A DNA stretch of 64,000 bases, taken from positions 207,397,741 to 207,461,740 of the forward strand of contig CM041465.1 in NCBI GenBank assembly GCA_023213395.1, written 5' to 3'. Position 1 is the stretch's first letter, and every line of letters begins with the position of its first letter. Below the pieces are notes generated by a model that was not told the origin of the DNA, made no database searches, and worked only from the letters and a program-made list of their open reading frames with translations. Below, in pieces: positions 49,801 to 61,990 of the stretch. The stretch comes from Cycas panzhihuaensis (lineage: Eukaryota; Cycadophyta). The position numbers were made by a program, and so were the translations under genes.

Positions 49801-50643
49801 ATATGAGGACATTCCTCAACCATCTGTAAGAAGATCTACATGGGTCAGGCATCCTCTTGAAAGGTATAGCCCAACTAGTTATATTACTTTAATTTCTAAT
49901 GATGTTAAACCTATGTATTTTCAGGAAGCAATAGATAATGTCCATAGTGTATGATGGATGAGGGCTATGTAAGAAGAAATGGAGCCTTTGGAGAAGAATG
50001 ACCCATGGGACTTGGTAGAACTTCCATAAGGTAGGAAAACTATTGATTACAGGTGGGTCTATAAAAGGAAAATAGATGTTGATGGGAAAATTAAAAGATA
50101 CAAGGCAAGATTAGTGGCAAAAGGTTTTGCACAAAAACTAGGTATATTTTCCATAAAATATTTTCCCCCATTATTAAGCTTATTTCTATTTGAGTTCTAT
50201 TAGCATTAGTGGCTTCACTTGATTTAGAGCTGATTAGATATTAAAATAGCATTTTACATGGAGATTTTAAAGAGGAAATATATATAGAATAGCCAGAAGG
50301 CTTTATACAAAATGGTAAGAATAAACTTGTTTGCAGGCTTAAGAAATGTTTATATAGCCTAAAGCAATCACCTAGGCAATGGTACAAAAAGTTTGATTCC
50401 TTCATGGAGAGAGAGAATTTCAAATGAAGTGAGTATGATTATTATGTTTATTTTAAAACCTTAGACAATGGCTTATTCATCATTTTGGTATTATATATTG
50501 ATGACATGCTTGTGGAAAGCAAAAGTATGGTAGAAATTAATAGGTTGAAGGCTCCAGTAGTTAAGATATTTGATGTGAAAAATGTAGGAACAGCAAAATA
50601 AATCTTTGACATGGAGATACATAGAGATAGGAAGAATGGTAAG
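49801..50643 (+). pseudogene. Copia-3 reverse transcriptase, truncated by insertion
   Basis: 'EEMEPLEKNDPWDLVELP' (about 49977-50030), 'YRWVYKRKIDVDGKIKRYKA' then 'RLVAKGFAQK' (about 50050-50137), degraded fingers/palm to 50480, then the catalytic 'LYIDDMLV' (50490-50513) with both Asp present. The frame ends at 'MEIHRDRKNGK' (50608-50640), where the Copia-2 LTR starts. Numerous stops. Confidence 0.88.
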
Positions 50644-50989
50644 TGATGGATTTAGAGGAGCGGAGTAGGACTTTAAACGAGAGCATTTTGAGAAAATAGG
50701 TGATTTCCAATAGTTGGTAGCGTTAAAAAACACCAGGGAGGTATTCCCACCTTTTAAGAGATTTTTGGAGAGGTAGCAAACGCCATCACCCTACTTACAC
50801 GTTAGCCGATGTAAATTTTAAAATATATTTAAAAAATTAATAATAATAAATAAAACACGTATCTCAATAAAGTGATGTCAGCTCGTGGTGGCTATTGGGA
50901 GGCTCAAGGTGCACTAAGGGCCCTCAAAGCCATCTTTGAGGGGCCCTAAACACACAGGTCCTTTAATAAAATTGGGATTATTCCTAACA
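50644..50989 (-). repeat. Copia-2 terminal LTR
   Basis: About 346 bp, TGATGGAT...CCTAACA. Homologous to both Copia-1 LTRs. The GGGCCC hairpin is conserved near 50917-50948. Confidence 0.9.
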
Positions 50990-50990
50990 T

Positions 50991-52118
50991 TCTCTCTGAT
51001 AAGCCCAATGCATATGACTCCCAAATTATCTCCGAAATTCTCAAATTTGATCTTTCCCAAGGCTTTTGTAAAAATATCTGTTATCTAATTTTCATTGCTG
51101 TAATAAGTCAACTATATCTCATCTGCTTGTACAAGTTCCCAAATGAAGTGGTGTTGGGTCTTAATATGTTTTATTCTGCCATGGAATACTAGATTTTTGT
51201 CCATTTGAATAGTGCTTTGATTGTCACATCAAATTCTAGTGGGACCTTATTATTTAATCTAAAAATCTTATAAAAGTCTTCTTAGCCATATTGATTCATA
51301 AGCTCTTAAAACTGCAGCTCTGTACTCTGCCTCGATTGTAAATAAAGAAAAGGTATTTTATTTGTTTGTACTCTAAGCTACTGCTACTAATCCCATACTG
51401 AATACATAACATATAGTAGACTTTCTATCATCTACATCACCAGCCCAATCTGAATCTGTGTAAATACTTAACAGAAATTTGGATGTGGCTTTATAGTATA
51501 ACCCAAAATTTGGAGTCCTTTTAAGGTATCTAAAGATTCTTTTGGTAGCTTACCAATGAGATATCTTTGGATACTACGTGAACCTAGATACAACACTGAC
51601 TAAATATATTGTATCTAGTCAAGTAGATGTTAAATATATTAAGCTACCAATGAGTTATCTATAGAGTGTGGGATCAACAGAAGTCAAGTCATCTGTCTTA
51701 GAAAGTTTGAGTCCAATTTCTTCTAGTATTGTCAATGGTTTATAGTTTGTCATTTTGAATCTTTGTAGAAGATCTAATATATATTTACATTGAGAAATGA
51801 ATATTTCTTAGTTGTCCCACCAGACTTCCAATCCTAGGAAGTAATGCATGAGGCCTAAGTCTATCATCTCAAATTCCTTATATATAGTATCTTTAAATTG
51901 ATGTAAAAGATAGGAGTCATTTCCAGTATAAATTAAATCATCCACATAGAGTCCTACAATCAATATCGAATTTCCCTTAATTTGGATATATAAGTTTGGA
52001 TTTGCTTGAGATATTTCAAACCCTTGATCTTTAAAATACTTGTCTATGCAGGAATACCAAGTCCTGGATGCTTGTTTTAGACCATATAGTGTCTTCTTTA
52101 ACTTGTACATTTTGTTTT
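50991..52118 (-). pseudogene. Copia-2 first RNase H-RT segment (3' fragment)
   Basis: Minus strand. RT palm from 52100: 'YKLKKTLYGLKQASRTWYSC', 'DPNLY'-like 'NPNLYIQIKGNSILI', catalytic 'GLYVDDL' (51957-51938), 'FEMIDLGLMHYFLGLEVW', then RNase H down to the LTR. It stops abruptly at 52118, where the sequence becomes the middle of an LTR. RT regions upstream of KLKK are absent from this segment. About 94% identical by eye to the second segment over the palm region. Confidence 0.9.
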
Positions 52119-52119
52119 C

Positions 52120-52384
52120 AAACACCAGGGAGGTATGCCCACCCTTTAAATAGAGATTTTTGGGGAGGCGACAAGCGCCATCACCCTACTGCACGTTAGC
52201 CAATATAAAATTTAAAATATATTTAAAAAATTAACAATAATAAATAAAACACATACTGCAATAAAGTGATATTAGCTCCTAGTGGCTATTAGAAGGCTCA
52301 AGGTGCCCTAGGGGCCTTCAAAGGTGGCTTTGAGGGGCCCTAAGTGCACAAGTCCTTTAATGACATTAGGATTATTCCCAATAT
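52120..52384 (-). repeat. Truncated internal Copia-2 LTR
   Basis: 265 bp matching LTR positions from 50730 onward; about the first 85 bp are missing. It is followed by a normal polypurine tract (52385-52393, minus GGAGGAGAA) and RNase H. Confidence 0.9.
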
Positions 52385-52393
52385 TCTCCTCCA

Positions 52394-53990
52394 TAAGCCC
52401 AATGTATATGACTCCCAAATTATCTCTGAACTTCTTAAATTTGATCTTTCTCAAGGCCTTTGTAAAAATGTCTACTGTCTAAATTTCAATACTGCAATAA
52501 GTTAACTCTATCTCATCTGCTTGTACAAGTTCCTGAATGAAGTGGTGTTGGGTCTCAATATGTTTTGTTCTGCCATGGAATACAGGATTTTTTACCATTT
52601 GAATAGTGTTTTGATTGTCACACCAAATTCTAGTGGGACCTTATCGTTTAATCTGAAAATCCTGTAAAAGTCTTCTTAGCCATATTGATTCACAAGTTCT
52701 TGAAACTGCGACTTTATACTCTTCCTTGGCTATAGATAAGAAATGATATTCTATTTCTCTATACTCTAAGCTACTGTTGTTGATCCCATACTGAATACAT
52801 AACCAGTGATAGACTTTCTATCATCTACATCACCAGCATAATCTGAATCTGTATAACCAGTTAACTGAAATTTGGATGTGGCTTTGTAGTATAACCCAAA
52901 ATATGGAGTTCCTTTAAGGTATCTAAGGATTCTTTTGGTAGCTTGCCAATGAGATGTCTTTGGATCCTTCATAAACCTAGACATAACACTGACTGAATAT
53001 GTTATATCTAGTCAAGTAGATGTTAAATATATTAAGCTGCCAATGAGTTATCTATAGAGTGTGGGATCAACTGAAGTCAAGTCATCTATCTTAGAAAGTT
53101 TGATTCCAATTTCTGCTAGTATTGTCAATGGTTTGCAGTTTGTCATTTTGAATCTTTGTGGAAGATCTAATATATATTTACGTTAAGAAATGAATATTCC
53201 TTGGTTGTCTTGCCAGACTTCCAATCCTAAGAAGTAATGCATGAGGGCTAAATCTGTCATCTCAAATTCCTTACACATAGCATCTTTAAATTGATATAAA
53301 AGATGGGAGTCATTTCCAGTATAAATTAAATCATCCACATAGAGTCCTATAATCAATATCGAATTTCCCTTAATTTGGGTGTATAAGTTTGGATCTGCTT
53401 GAGATCTTTCAAATCCTTGATCTTTAAAATACTTGTCTATGTAGGAATACCAAGCCCTGGGTGTTTGTTTTAGACTATATAGTGCCTTCTTTAACTTGTA
53501 CACTTTGTTTTCTTCCACACTGACTTCAAAACTAAGGGGTTGAGAGACATAGATATCTTCTTTGACATAACCATTTAAGAAAGCACTTTTCACATTCATT
53601 TGATAAAGTTTCCAACCCATTTGGGTGGCTAAGCTTATCATCATGCAAACAAATTCCATCGTAGCAAAAGGGGCAAGTATTTTTATATAGTCTATGCCTT
53701 CTTTTTAGGTATATCCTTTTATAACCAATCAAGCTTTATATTTATCGATGGAGCCATCTGAGTGGAATCTAGTCTGATAGACCCATTTGGTACTAGTAGC
53801 TTTCTTCTTTGGTGGTAAATCTATAAGTTTCTAAGTATCATTCTTAATAATAGACTTATGTTCCTCTTTCATGGATTTCTACCAACATTCATGTTGATTA
53901 GCCTCATCAAAGGTTTGAGACTCATGAATTTCAAGCACCTTACTTATTAGAACAAAGTTGACCCTACATGAGCATGTAGATCTTCTATTG
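52394..53990 (-). pseudogene. Copia-2 second RNase H-RT segment
   Basis: Minus strand. RT: 'DVKSAFLNGYVKEDIYVSQP'-type sequence at 53606-53545, 'NKVYKLKKALYSLKQTPRAW' (53510-53445), catalytic 'GLYVDDL' near 53353-53334, 'FEMTDLALMHYFLGLEVWQD' (53280-53210). RNase H: 'MSRFMKDPKTSHWQATKRIL' and 'RYLKGTPYFGLYYKATSKFQ', 'GYTDSDYAGDVDDRKSITGY' (52984-52790), with the conserved DSDYAGD acidic residues intact. Fewer stops than in Copia-1, consistent with a somewhat better-preserved copy. Confidence 0.93.
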
Positions 53991-55039
53991 TTATCTAATA
54001 TATTTCCTAAGCCATGGTTGTGTTGAAACCATTTGGGTAGGTATTGTGATGGAGGTTGAGATGATATGTTCTCTCTAGTGGGTTCCTAGATATTTTTCTA
54101 CATAGGAGGCATATATTTGGATTTATTTTATGTGTTAAATCTAATGGTAATCTCCTTTTATTTTTCTTGATTATCTTAGTAGTAGGTGTCTTCCTAAAAT
54201 TTGATGTCTCTACTCATCATAACTTTTCTTGATTTCGGATCATAAACTTTGTAAGATTTAGAGGATTTACTATAGCTAATAAAAATACATTTGACACTAT
54301 GGTCATCCAACTTGGTTCTTTGTTGATTAGGAATACGGGCATATGCTAGACATCCAAATACCCTAAGATGATGTATACTTGGTTTATAACTAATCCATAC
54401 TTCTTCTGGAGTTTTCCACCTAAGCACTTTGGTGGAACATCTATTAAGTAGGTAGACAGTTGTATGAACTACTTCAGCCCAAAATTCATGGCCCAAGTTT
54501 TTATCTTTAAGCATACATCATGCCATTTCAACGATAGTTGTATTTTTCCTTTCCACTACACTATTTTATTGTGGGGTATAGGGGTTGGTAAATTATCTCC
54601 TAATACCATAGTGGATATAATAATCTTTAAAAGTATTAGATGTAAACTCTCCCTTATGATCTGATCTTAAAGAAAGGATATGATATCCACTTTGTTGCTA
54701 AACAAAGGTTTTAAAGTCAACAAAGTGGTTAAAAGCATCAGATTTATATTTTAGAAAGGAAACCTATGTCTTTCTTGTAAAATCATCAATAAATGTCAAA
54801 AAATACTTTTCACCTACTAAGGAGGGAGTGGTCATCAGTCCACAAATGTCTATGTATACTAGTTGAAGAGGGGTAAATGATTGATGACTAAAATTCAGAA
54901 AGCTTTCTCTATGTTGTTTGCCAAGAAAGCATCCCTCATACATCTTTTTATTAAAATCAATAGGTGGTAAACCATTAACTATATCCAACCTTTTCATAAG
55001 AACTAAGCTGTTGTAGTTAAGGTGACCAAACCGTCTATG
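53991..55039 (-). pseudogene. Copia-2 integrase
   Basis: Minus strand. '[16 protein letters not shown]' with the first Asp (about 54870-54820), '[14 protein letters not shown]' (about 54810-54765), the second Asp region is degraded near 54650, and 'CPQ.NSVAERK' near 54575-54540 shares the TAA found in Copia-1. A 106-codon open stretch, 54514-54194, has 'LKDKNLGHEFWAEVVHTTVY', 'LLNRCSTKVLRWKTPEEVW', 'HLRVFGCLAYARIPNQ' and 'SYKVYDPKSRKVMMSRDI'. Confidence 0.92.
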
Positions 55040-55460
55040 TCACAAATCACTATCCATTGTAGTTGAAGTTCTTAGGGCATATATATCTGAAGGGGTGAGG
55101 ATAAGATTAAATAAATGATCTTTAATCATTATACCTTTGGCAATAATAGCTTCATTATTTCTTTTGTCTTTGATGACATATTCATTATTGTAAAAAATCA
55201 CCTTATAATCTTGTCCCATCATTTGTCCTACCGATAGTAAGTTTTTTCTTAAGGCAAAGACATATAAGACATCATCTAAGTATTTATATTTACCAATATC
55301 AATTAACAAGGTAATATTACCTTTCCCAACTGATTCATGGGAAGTATTGTCTCCAAATATGATTGACCCTTTTCTATTTTTATCCAAGATTTGAAATAAA
55401 TATTCCTTAGGGGTCATGTGGGTTGAACAACCTGAATTGATACACTAGTTATCATCCTCT
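55040..55460 (-). pseudogene. Copia-2 protease and pre-integrase linker
   Basis: Minus strand, 125 codons open: 'MTPKEYLFQILDKNRKGSII', 'FGDNTSHESVGKGNITLL', 'YLDDVLYVFALRKNLLSVGQ', 'HLFNLILTPSDIYALRTSTT'. The active-site Asp region 'NSGCST' lies at its upstream edge (about 55440), where the D of the family DSG now reads N. Closely parallels Copia-1 9778-10240. Confidence 0.9.
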
Positions 55461-56617
55461 TCTTCCTTAGTAGAAAAATTGGATAAAAGTAATTGATTAT
55501 TAACCTTTAATTCTAATGAATTTGAAGTGTGTCCTCTAGATGGTGGTCCATGTTTTAAAAAATATTTATCTTCAGTATGACCGTTTCTATGACAATAAGT
55601 ACAATACAATAGATCTCTTCTCCCATAACGTAGGCTTCGACTTCTTGGTTGAGAATGATTAATATTGAAAGATCTCCTCCTTTCCTCATAAGATTGAGGA
55701 GAATTATTTCTTGGTAAGTTATCACGATATTCTTGAGTTGATCTTGAAGGTTAATAAGTCTCGTGATAATGCGAAAAATAAGGATGATTCTCAACTTGTC
55801 TCCTTTGATTGGAATTTATTAGAGGGTCTTCATGTTGTTGGGGTCCTCCTTGTCTCTTTTAGTGAGGGGCTTGATATCATGGAGGATCTTGTCTGGTTTT
55901 GTTTCTAGGATCTCTACCTTTTCTTCTTGGAGGAGATTCCTTTGGTCTTGAGGTTCCTACTTGGGATTTAGAATGAATGTGAGCATTTGTAGCAAAGACA
56001 TATTCTAAAGATTCATTTATATTTTGTTGCTTTTCTATAGATATGAGCATAGCACTAAGTTGTTCTACTTTAAGGATACTTAGATCTTTTGATATACTAA
56101 TACTAGTACCTATCATTTCAAAACATCTTACAGCTCCTACACATTTAAGGATGATATCAACTACCATTTGTTCCATTAGGGTGTCCCCAAGTGACCTCAT
56201 TTGGTTAACAATATCTTGGACTTTAATCATAAATTTAGTTACTGATTCATGAGGTATCATACATAGATTTTTTAACTTACTTCTTAAGTTTTGTAGTTTA
56301 GAGGAGGCAGCTCCTTCATATATTAGTTGTAAAGTGTCCTAAGCTTCTTTTGAATTAACTGATTCACTAACTCTTAAAAACACATGATCTTCTAAAGTAA
56401 AAAAGATAAGGGCTAAGGCTTCATTATCTTTTTTGACATTTTCTTTGTATGTAACTTTTTCTGTATCAGTTAGATTTGGTTCTAATTCGTTGGAACCAAT
56501 TCTCATAATATCCCACATATCGTTAGCTATGAAGATGAGTCTCATCCTCCTACTCTAGTTTAGGAAATTATTTCTATCAAATTTTGGGATAATCATGTTC
56601 CCAAAACTAGATGTCAT
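55461..56617 (-). pseudogene. Copia-2 gag
   Basis: Start codon is the complement of 56615-56617: 'MTSSFGNMIIPKFDRNNFLN', as in Copia-1. An open core piece, 56545-56339, has 'ANDMWDIMRIGSNELEPN' and 'VTYKENVKKDNEALALIF'. A second, 56260-55877, has 'MIPHESVTKFMIKVQDIVNQ' and 'MRSLGDTLMEQMVVDIIL'. The zinc knuckle 'CTYCHRNGHTEDKY' (about 55605-55560) is better than in Copia-1; only the last Cys is changed to Tyr. Confidence 0.9.
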
Positions 56618-57660
56618 TTTGAACTAAAGTTATGTTAATCAAATGTGATAAATGAGATTTCAAAAAATAGTAAATGCGAACATGAAAATATAAAAAATAT
56701 TTGAATTTAAATTTAAAAAAAGTTTAAATGTAAAATTTATTTCCAAATACAACCCAAAGTTTTGAATAAGTGAACTAGGACTTATTAAGGCTACTAGGCT
56801 CTAAATTTAAGTTTCTCTTAGGACAACTTTCGGTTGTTATTCTATCTAATGGCGCCTACCCACAAATGGAAAAATAGGGACCTAATATACCTATATGTGA
56901 GTGCTAGGCTCTATATACCTCAGTATGTAGGCTACTAAGAAGGTTTTTACACCCTAATGAATTATTGGTCCACCTACGTTGGACTTATGCCTAGTGACAG
57001 ATCTAATGGTAAAGGTTCTCGAACCAAGGTACTCACCCTCTCCAAGTCTAGCCTTAGTCTCCAAACACCATGAAAGGACATGTTCTACACCTCGGTCTAC
57101 CACCGAATACACCTGATAACTAATGGCTATCCTCATCCAATATGAATAGGCCGATTAGCATGTGTGGGGTGGTAACTTCAGGGGTCTTAACCATTCCCCT
57201 TACAAGGCTGGAAAAATAAGGTGGTTTAATTCAGGATTATCATGTTTAATATGAAAAATAAATTAATTAGCAGTGTGGTATTGCTTAGAAAAAAAAAAAT
57301 CCTTTTATATAATAAAAAAACTTGAAAATAAAATAATACACTCTAAGCAAGATGAAATAAATAATAAACTTTTGAAAGAAATAAAAATCTTTAAAAAAAA
57401 AATGTAAAGCTCTTCAAATGAATAAAAAATAACTTTGAAAATTAAATAAATTAAATGCAACTTTTATAAGTACAAGAAATAAATGATATTTTTTAACAAT
57501 GATAAATGAAAATAAAAAACTTTCAATAAGTGTATGTTTTCAAATAAATGACACACTTGTGAGATATACTTTCAAGTAAACTTTTAAAATATAATGATAA
57601 ATAGAAAAAAGGCTTTTAATAAGTATGCCTTTAGAGTAAACTTTGAAATATGATGGATAT
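56618..57660 (-). other. Copia-2 5' leader, gag-proximal part
   Basis: Non-coding; aligns with the Copia-1 leader 11364-12419 to its last base, then is interrupted by element B. The rest of the leader and the 5' LTR are beyond the window. Confidence 0.8.
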
Positions 57661-60178
57661 TGTTTCCGGCCATCGGGAATGGACTTCGCGACACATCGAC
57701 ACGAGGTTTGTGCGGTATATGCCTTTACTTTGCTTACTTATGATCGTTGCGATGGTGGGAATGGTTTGATTGACATGTGCCGTCCATATGCACTGTTTGA
57801 TTGCTTGTTCATTATGCATATGCCTAGCACGGCACCTTTTAGCCTATGACGACTCACGGTGAGGGCATTCATCGTGAATCGACACCCGTATGGCGTACAA
57901 CCACCCACGACGTCTCCATGGTCTTTCGGGATGCTTTTAAGCTGTTTATGCGTGTTACAGCGTCGCTTATGTTGCAAACCCTTTCTAAGCTGGTTTAACC
58001 CTTAGTTAGGTCTTTTTGCAGATTGGAGCACATGCCCATGACCTAAAGCGCTCTTGACTAATGTATTTTGAGTTTAACTTATGATTTTACCTAAAAGACT
58101 TGATTTCTTACTTTAATTTTCTGTTATTTGGGGTTTCGGTTCGTCTGCATGATAAATTAAGCTTGATCTGCGGAGTTCAAGGCGGTACCGGTCGTCTGCA
58201 TGATAAACTTAGCAGATCGCTAAGTTTATCGCCAGATCTGTTTAAAATTTAAAAAAAAGAAACGCGGCGATTGCCGCGATTTTTCATGAACGCTGCGTGG
58301 CTCTAATCGGTTGGGCGCGGGGCCCCAACGTTCACTTGCTTCACTCAAGACATAAAACCATTTTTCATTCATTGGCTTCATTATTCACCTCACTTTTCAA
58401 CTTTCCTAGAGCATTTTTTCACAAAGAGACAAAGAACAAAAAGTGATAAGAGACATCCTCCTACATTTGTGGATCGAGGTACAAAGGGTGCTATTCTTTG
58501 GAGTTGCGAGGCCATTCTTTGCCCCCTCAGACTCCGTTCTAAGCACTCTTCCTCTTCATACATTCTCAAGGCTTTCAAGAGGATTTTTCACCAAGAAAGA
58601 CCATCGCAAGGAGCCATTTCCAAGCTTTTGACTTGCATGAGGTTCCACTACCTTATTCTCTTGCAAGGGACATGCAACAACACCTCATAGGCATTGGTTG
58701 GACGGCGCACCATGCTTCCGAGGACCCACATGCTCTCATTTCTCATCATTGGAGGTATTTGGTATCCCTTGATAAGTGCTTTTTTGCTTATTTCTTCATT
58801 GCTTACTTGCAAATCCTTTCCTCTCTTTGTGCATGTATTTCCTTGAGTTTCCCTTGATCATTTGATGCAAATAACAGTAGCGGTTGTGGCCCATTGAGTG
58901 TTGCCCTAGGCTAGGCCTAGTTTCTCACTTGCCCCTAAACCCATCCTTTTCCTCCAACCCTTCTCTTTCGCCATTTCTTGGGCAAGCTAGGCATAAAGGG
59001 TTACGAGGGTTAGAGGGAGATAGGCGGGGTTAGTCCCCGATCAGTCCTACTCCCCAAGGGTTCCGTCCCTTATCCTCTCCCCTTTATCTCCCGCTTTTGC
59101 TTAGGAAGCGGGGCTAGAGAAGCTTTGGAGAGTCGGTTTGAATACCCGTCTTGGTATAGGCTATCCGTTGCTACGACCGATCTGTTACATGCTAGCATCG
59201 CTTCCCTTATATCCTGGAGACCTCTCGTGGGTGAGTTAGCCATCCGAGGCTACACTCGATCCCGTTTAGTGCGTTGGTGGTGTATGTCGATTGCATATGT
59301 CGTGTGACTTCGTTTCCTTTCATTGCATGTTAGTGCCTAACCGTATCTTCCTAGCTTAGTTTATTTTACTTGCGGCACATATATACATACCTTTTGTATC
59401 TCGTAGCCTCTCTCTCGAGAGGAAGGTATTCTGCTTATTTGCTTGCGGGAGGCGTTCGGAACAAAGGCGCATAGGTCGACCCATTCTTGGGTCGACGCTT
59501 GTTTGGTACGTTCTCCCTTTTGTTTATGTCGCTTTGAGCTTTCTTTTCTATCGTTTCAGTTTAGTTAGTGTTTATTTGCTTTCGGGAGGTAAGTGATCCC
59601 CATCACCGCTTGCAAAGCGTCGCATCTGAGAAGGACGACGGGAGGAAGCGCAGCAAGTGACGAACACTGCGTCTCAGCCAACCGGATCCGGTATTCTCGC
59701 TCACCTTCCATACTCTTTTTCGTGCTCTTACGTTCCTTTACACTTGCTTTAGTAGTTAAAGAACATAAGAAAAAGGGAAGAAATAACTATTTAGTTTGTA
59801 CTTGCTTTTTACTCTTGCATTTACTTTACTTGTACATTTCTTTGCTATACCCGTATTATGGTATTTGAGATCCTGTGTGATCCCTCCTTAGCCGCTCTTG
59901 CATATATTTTACCGCGACACGTTCGGTTGGTTGCCCCCTTCAGCTTTCTCATTGCCTTGAGAAGTAGCGGCGTCGATTACTTTTCCCTTCCGGCCATCAG
60001 GAAGGTAGGAGGGTCTCGCCTTGCGGCTACACAGAAGCAACCGGGCACCTTGCGATCCGTGCACTGCGCTCGGCGCCGGACGTCCGCGAGGTATGATCCT
60101 CGTTCTTTAGCCTATTAGCCACCGTGGTTTTGTGTCCTTCCGCCAGGCGTTGGATCATTGCCCGTGGAGAGCGTTTCA
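57661..60178 (+). repeat. Element B 5' LTR
   Basis: 2,518 bp, TGTTTCCG...GTTTCA. More diverged from the two element A LTRs than they are from each other, so A and B are separate insertions. The U3 palindrome is at its most perfect here (12-bp arms, 58202-58230). TATA near 58351. AG/GTAAGTG at 59587-59594. Confidence 0.93.
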
Positions 60179-60180
60179 CT

Positions 60181-60200
60181 TGGCGACCATCTTGGGGACC
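60181..60200 (+). other. Element B primer-binding site
   Basis: TGGCGACCATCTTGGGGACC, two bases after the LTR; equivalent to 17615-17634 of element A. Confidence 0.7.
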
Positions 60201-60434
60201 GGTGAAGGGAGCTAGATCCGCTTCCCCCGTGCTGGTGCTCTTGCCTTTAGGTAGGCTCGCATTTTGTGTTTTGAGTTGGGCAACCCCCAGCGGGTTTGCA
60301 GTGCTTTCCTTTCTTTTCCTTTCGCTTTTCTAACAACGCCGCGGGCGTTGCATGCGACGTTCTCGCTTGCGGGGTTCTTGCCGTTGTTAGAAGACCAATC
60401 GTCGCGTTTCATTCCATCGTCGAGCCCGTTTCGG

Positions 60435-61990
60435 ATGGAAGGTTACCGTCCGATTGGGCCTACCATGCCATGACTTGAGAACTCATGAGTTCCCTTCGTC
60501 TGTCCGGAATCCACCGTGAGGCGAGGATTCCATCTATTACCCTGATGACCATTTCCACCCCGAAGATTTTGAGCCTTCCACTCATGCAGCGGAAGATCCG
60601 GCTACTCGTGAGACCCGCCACCCCGTTGGCGAGCCTTACGAGGAGGCGCCTGAGGTCCCCTACTTCGAAGTCCCTTCGACCTCGTATGGTATGAGGATAC
60701 CCCTCCGACGCGGTCGAGGCGCTTGGAGAATACTTTCGGCGATTCGCCAACCGCCTCCTAGATGGTTAACGGAGATGCTACATAGCGTGGCGACTTCCTC
60801 ATCCATGCCCACGTCATCTACGACGGTTGATACGTCGCCCGCGCACACCGTCTATGCCGTGTCTACCCGGCTCTAAGGCGAGTGTTGCGTTTGCTGATTC
60901 TAGTCGTGGTCCCACTTCCTCGGGACACGGCGCATCTTTCCCTCAACTCGGGGTTAGTATGCCTTGCTCAAACCAAACGCGCGTGCCACCGCCGAGCGTG
61001 GCGCCGCAGCGTTCCCTAGTAAACCTCGAGGCCCTGCTTGGCCGCCGACCATGTAGGACCCACTCCCACGTATGTCCGAACCCGGTTGGTGGTCCTTCTC
61101 TTTCGTGCCCCAGTGCTACACGTCACAACCTTGGGGGCGGGCGGGGAAACCACCTCCACTGTCATGGAGTGGACCCGTTGCACCCATATGGGGTCGCGCC
61201 ACCTACGGGTGGCCCATATGGGCAAAACCCGGCCCTCACCCCTGTTTAGGCGTCCGGTAGCGACTCCTGCTGCTGCGTCGGCCTGAGGAGCGCCTCCTTT
61301 CCAGAACATCTACCCGCAGACCCCCTTCCCACAAGGGGTGTTTCCTCAAGGAGGGATGGGACCGACACCCCCATCCGTTCCTTTGCCGGTTGTCGATCCC
61401 TTAGCCCAGGCAAGGACACGTCCTTTCGTGGACTATAGGTCGACGCCTCTGTCCGTGAGGCGTTGAGGACTAACTTGCGCCTCACCCTCACGAAGTCCCC
61501 AAATTTGATGGGACTTCGTCGCAGACCCAACCGAGCATGTGCGACTTTTCCATGGCGTGCATTGACTCTGGGCCTCGACCACACCTTGATGAAGCCCTTC
61601 CCGCGACCCTTGCCGGGCGACGCCCACAAGTGGTTCTACCGCCCGCCCATTCGATCTCCTCATTCCAAGGCTAGTGGGCGAGTTCGTCAACTATTTTGAC
61701 GTGGCGCCCATTCGAGGCGGAATGAAGGCGCTTTGTCGCTCAAACAAGGCCACGATGAGATGAGCGTGACTTTGTGCGGCGCTTTCACGACCTCCTTCAC
61801 TCCACCAAGGCCACATTGCACGAGGAGTTGAAGAGGATCTTTGTCAATGCACTTCGTCACGAGGTGCACGTGGAGGTCCTCAAGATGGGGGCAACCACGT
61901 GTGACTCGCCATCTCGGTGTTTAGCTTTGGAGGCTATTGAGATCCAAGCGGGACTCAAGAAACCTCCCAAGCCCTCGCAACGTCGCGAGG
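60435..61990 (+). pseudogene. Element B gag
   Basis: ATG at 60435 ('MEGY') equivalent to 17881. The N-terminal acidic/Pro-rich region is frameshifted repeatedly relative to element A. The gag domain is at about 61490-61960: 'SPNLMGLRRRPN'-frame remnants, 'GDAHKWFYR', 'MRRFHDLLHSTKATLHEELK' with 'RIFVNALRHEVHVEVLKMGA' (61774-61895), and 'LEAIEIQAGLKKPPKPSQRR' (61928-61988). The C-terminal part is better preserved than in A. Confidence 0.82.

Larger units (their letters stand above)
47135..50643 (+). mobile_element. Copia-3, Ty1/copia LTR retrotransposon, 5' part, split by Copia-2
   Basis: Plus-strand copia: LTR (47135-47477), primer-binding site (47480), gag, protease, pre-integrase, integrase and RT up to 50643, where Copia-2 begins inside the RT frame ('MEIHRDRKNGK' then LTR). 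The rest of RT, RNase H and the 3' LTR must lie beyond the window on the far side of Copia-2. It is a Tnt1/Tork-like copia and is distinct from Copia-1, -2 and -4. Confidence 0.88.
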
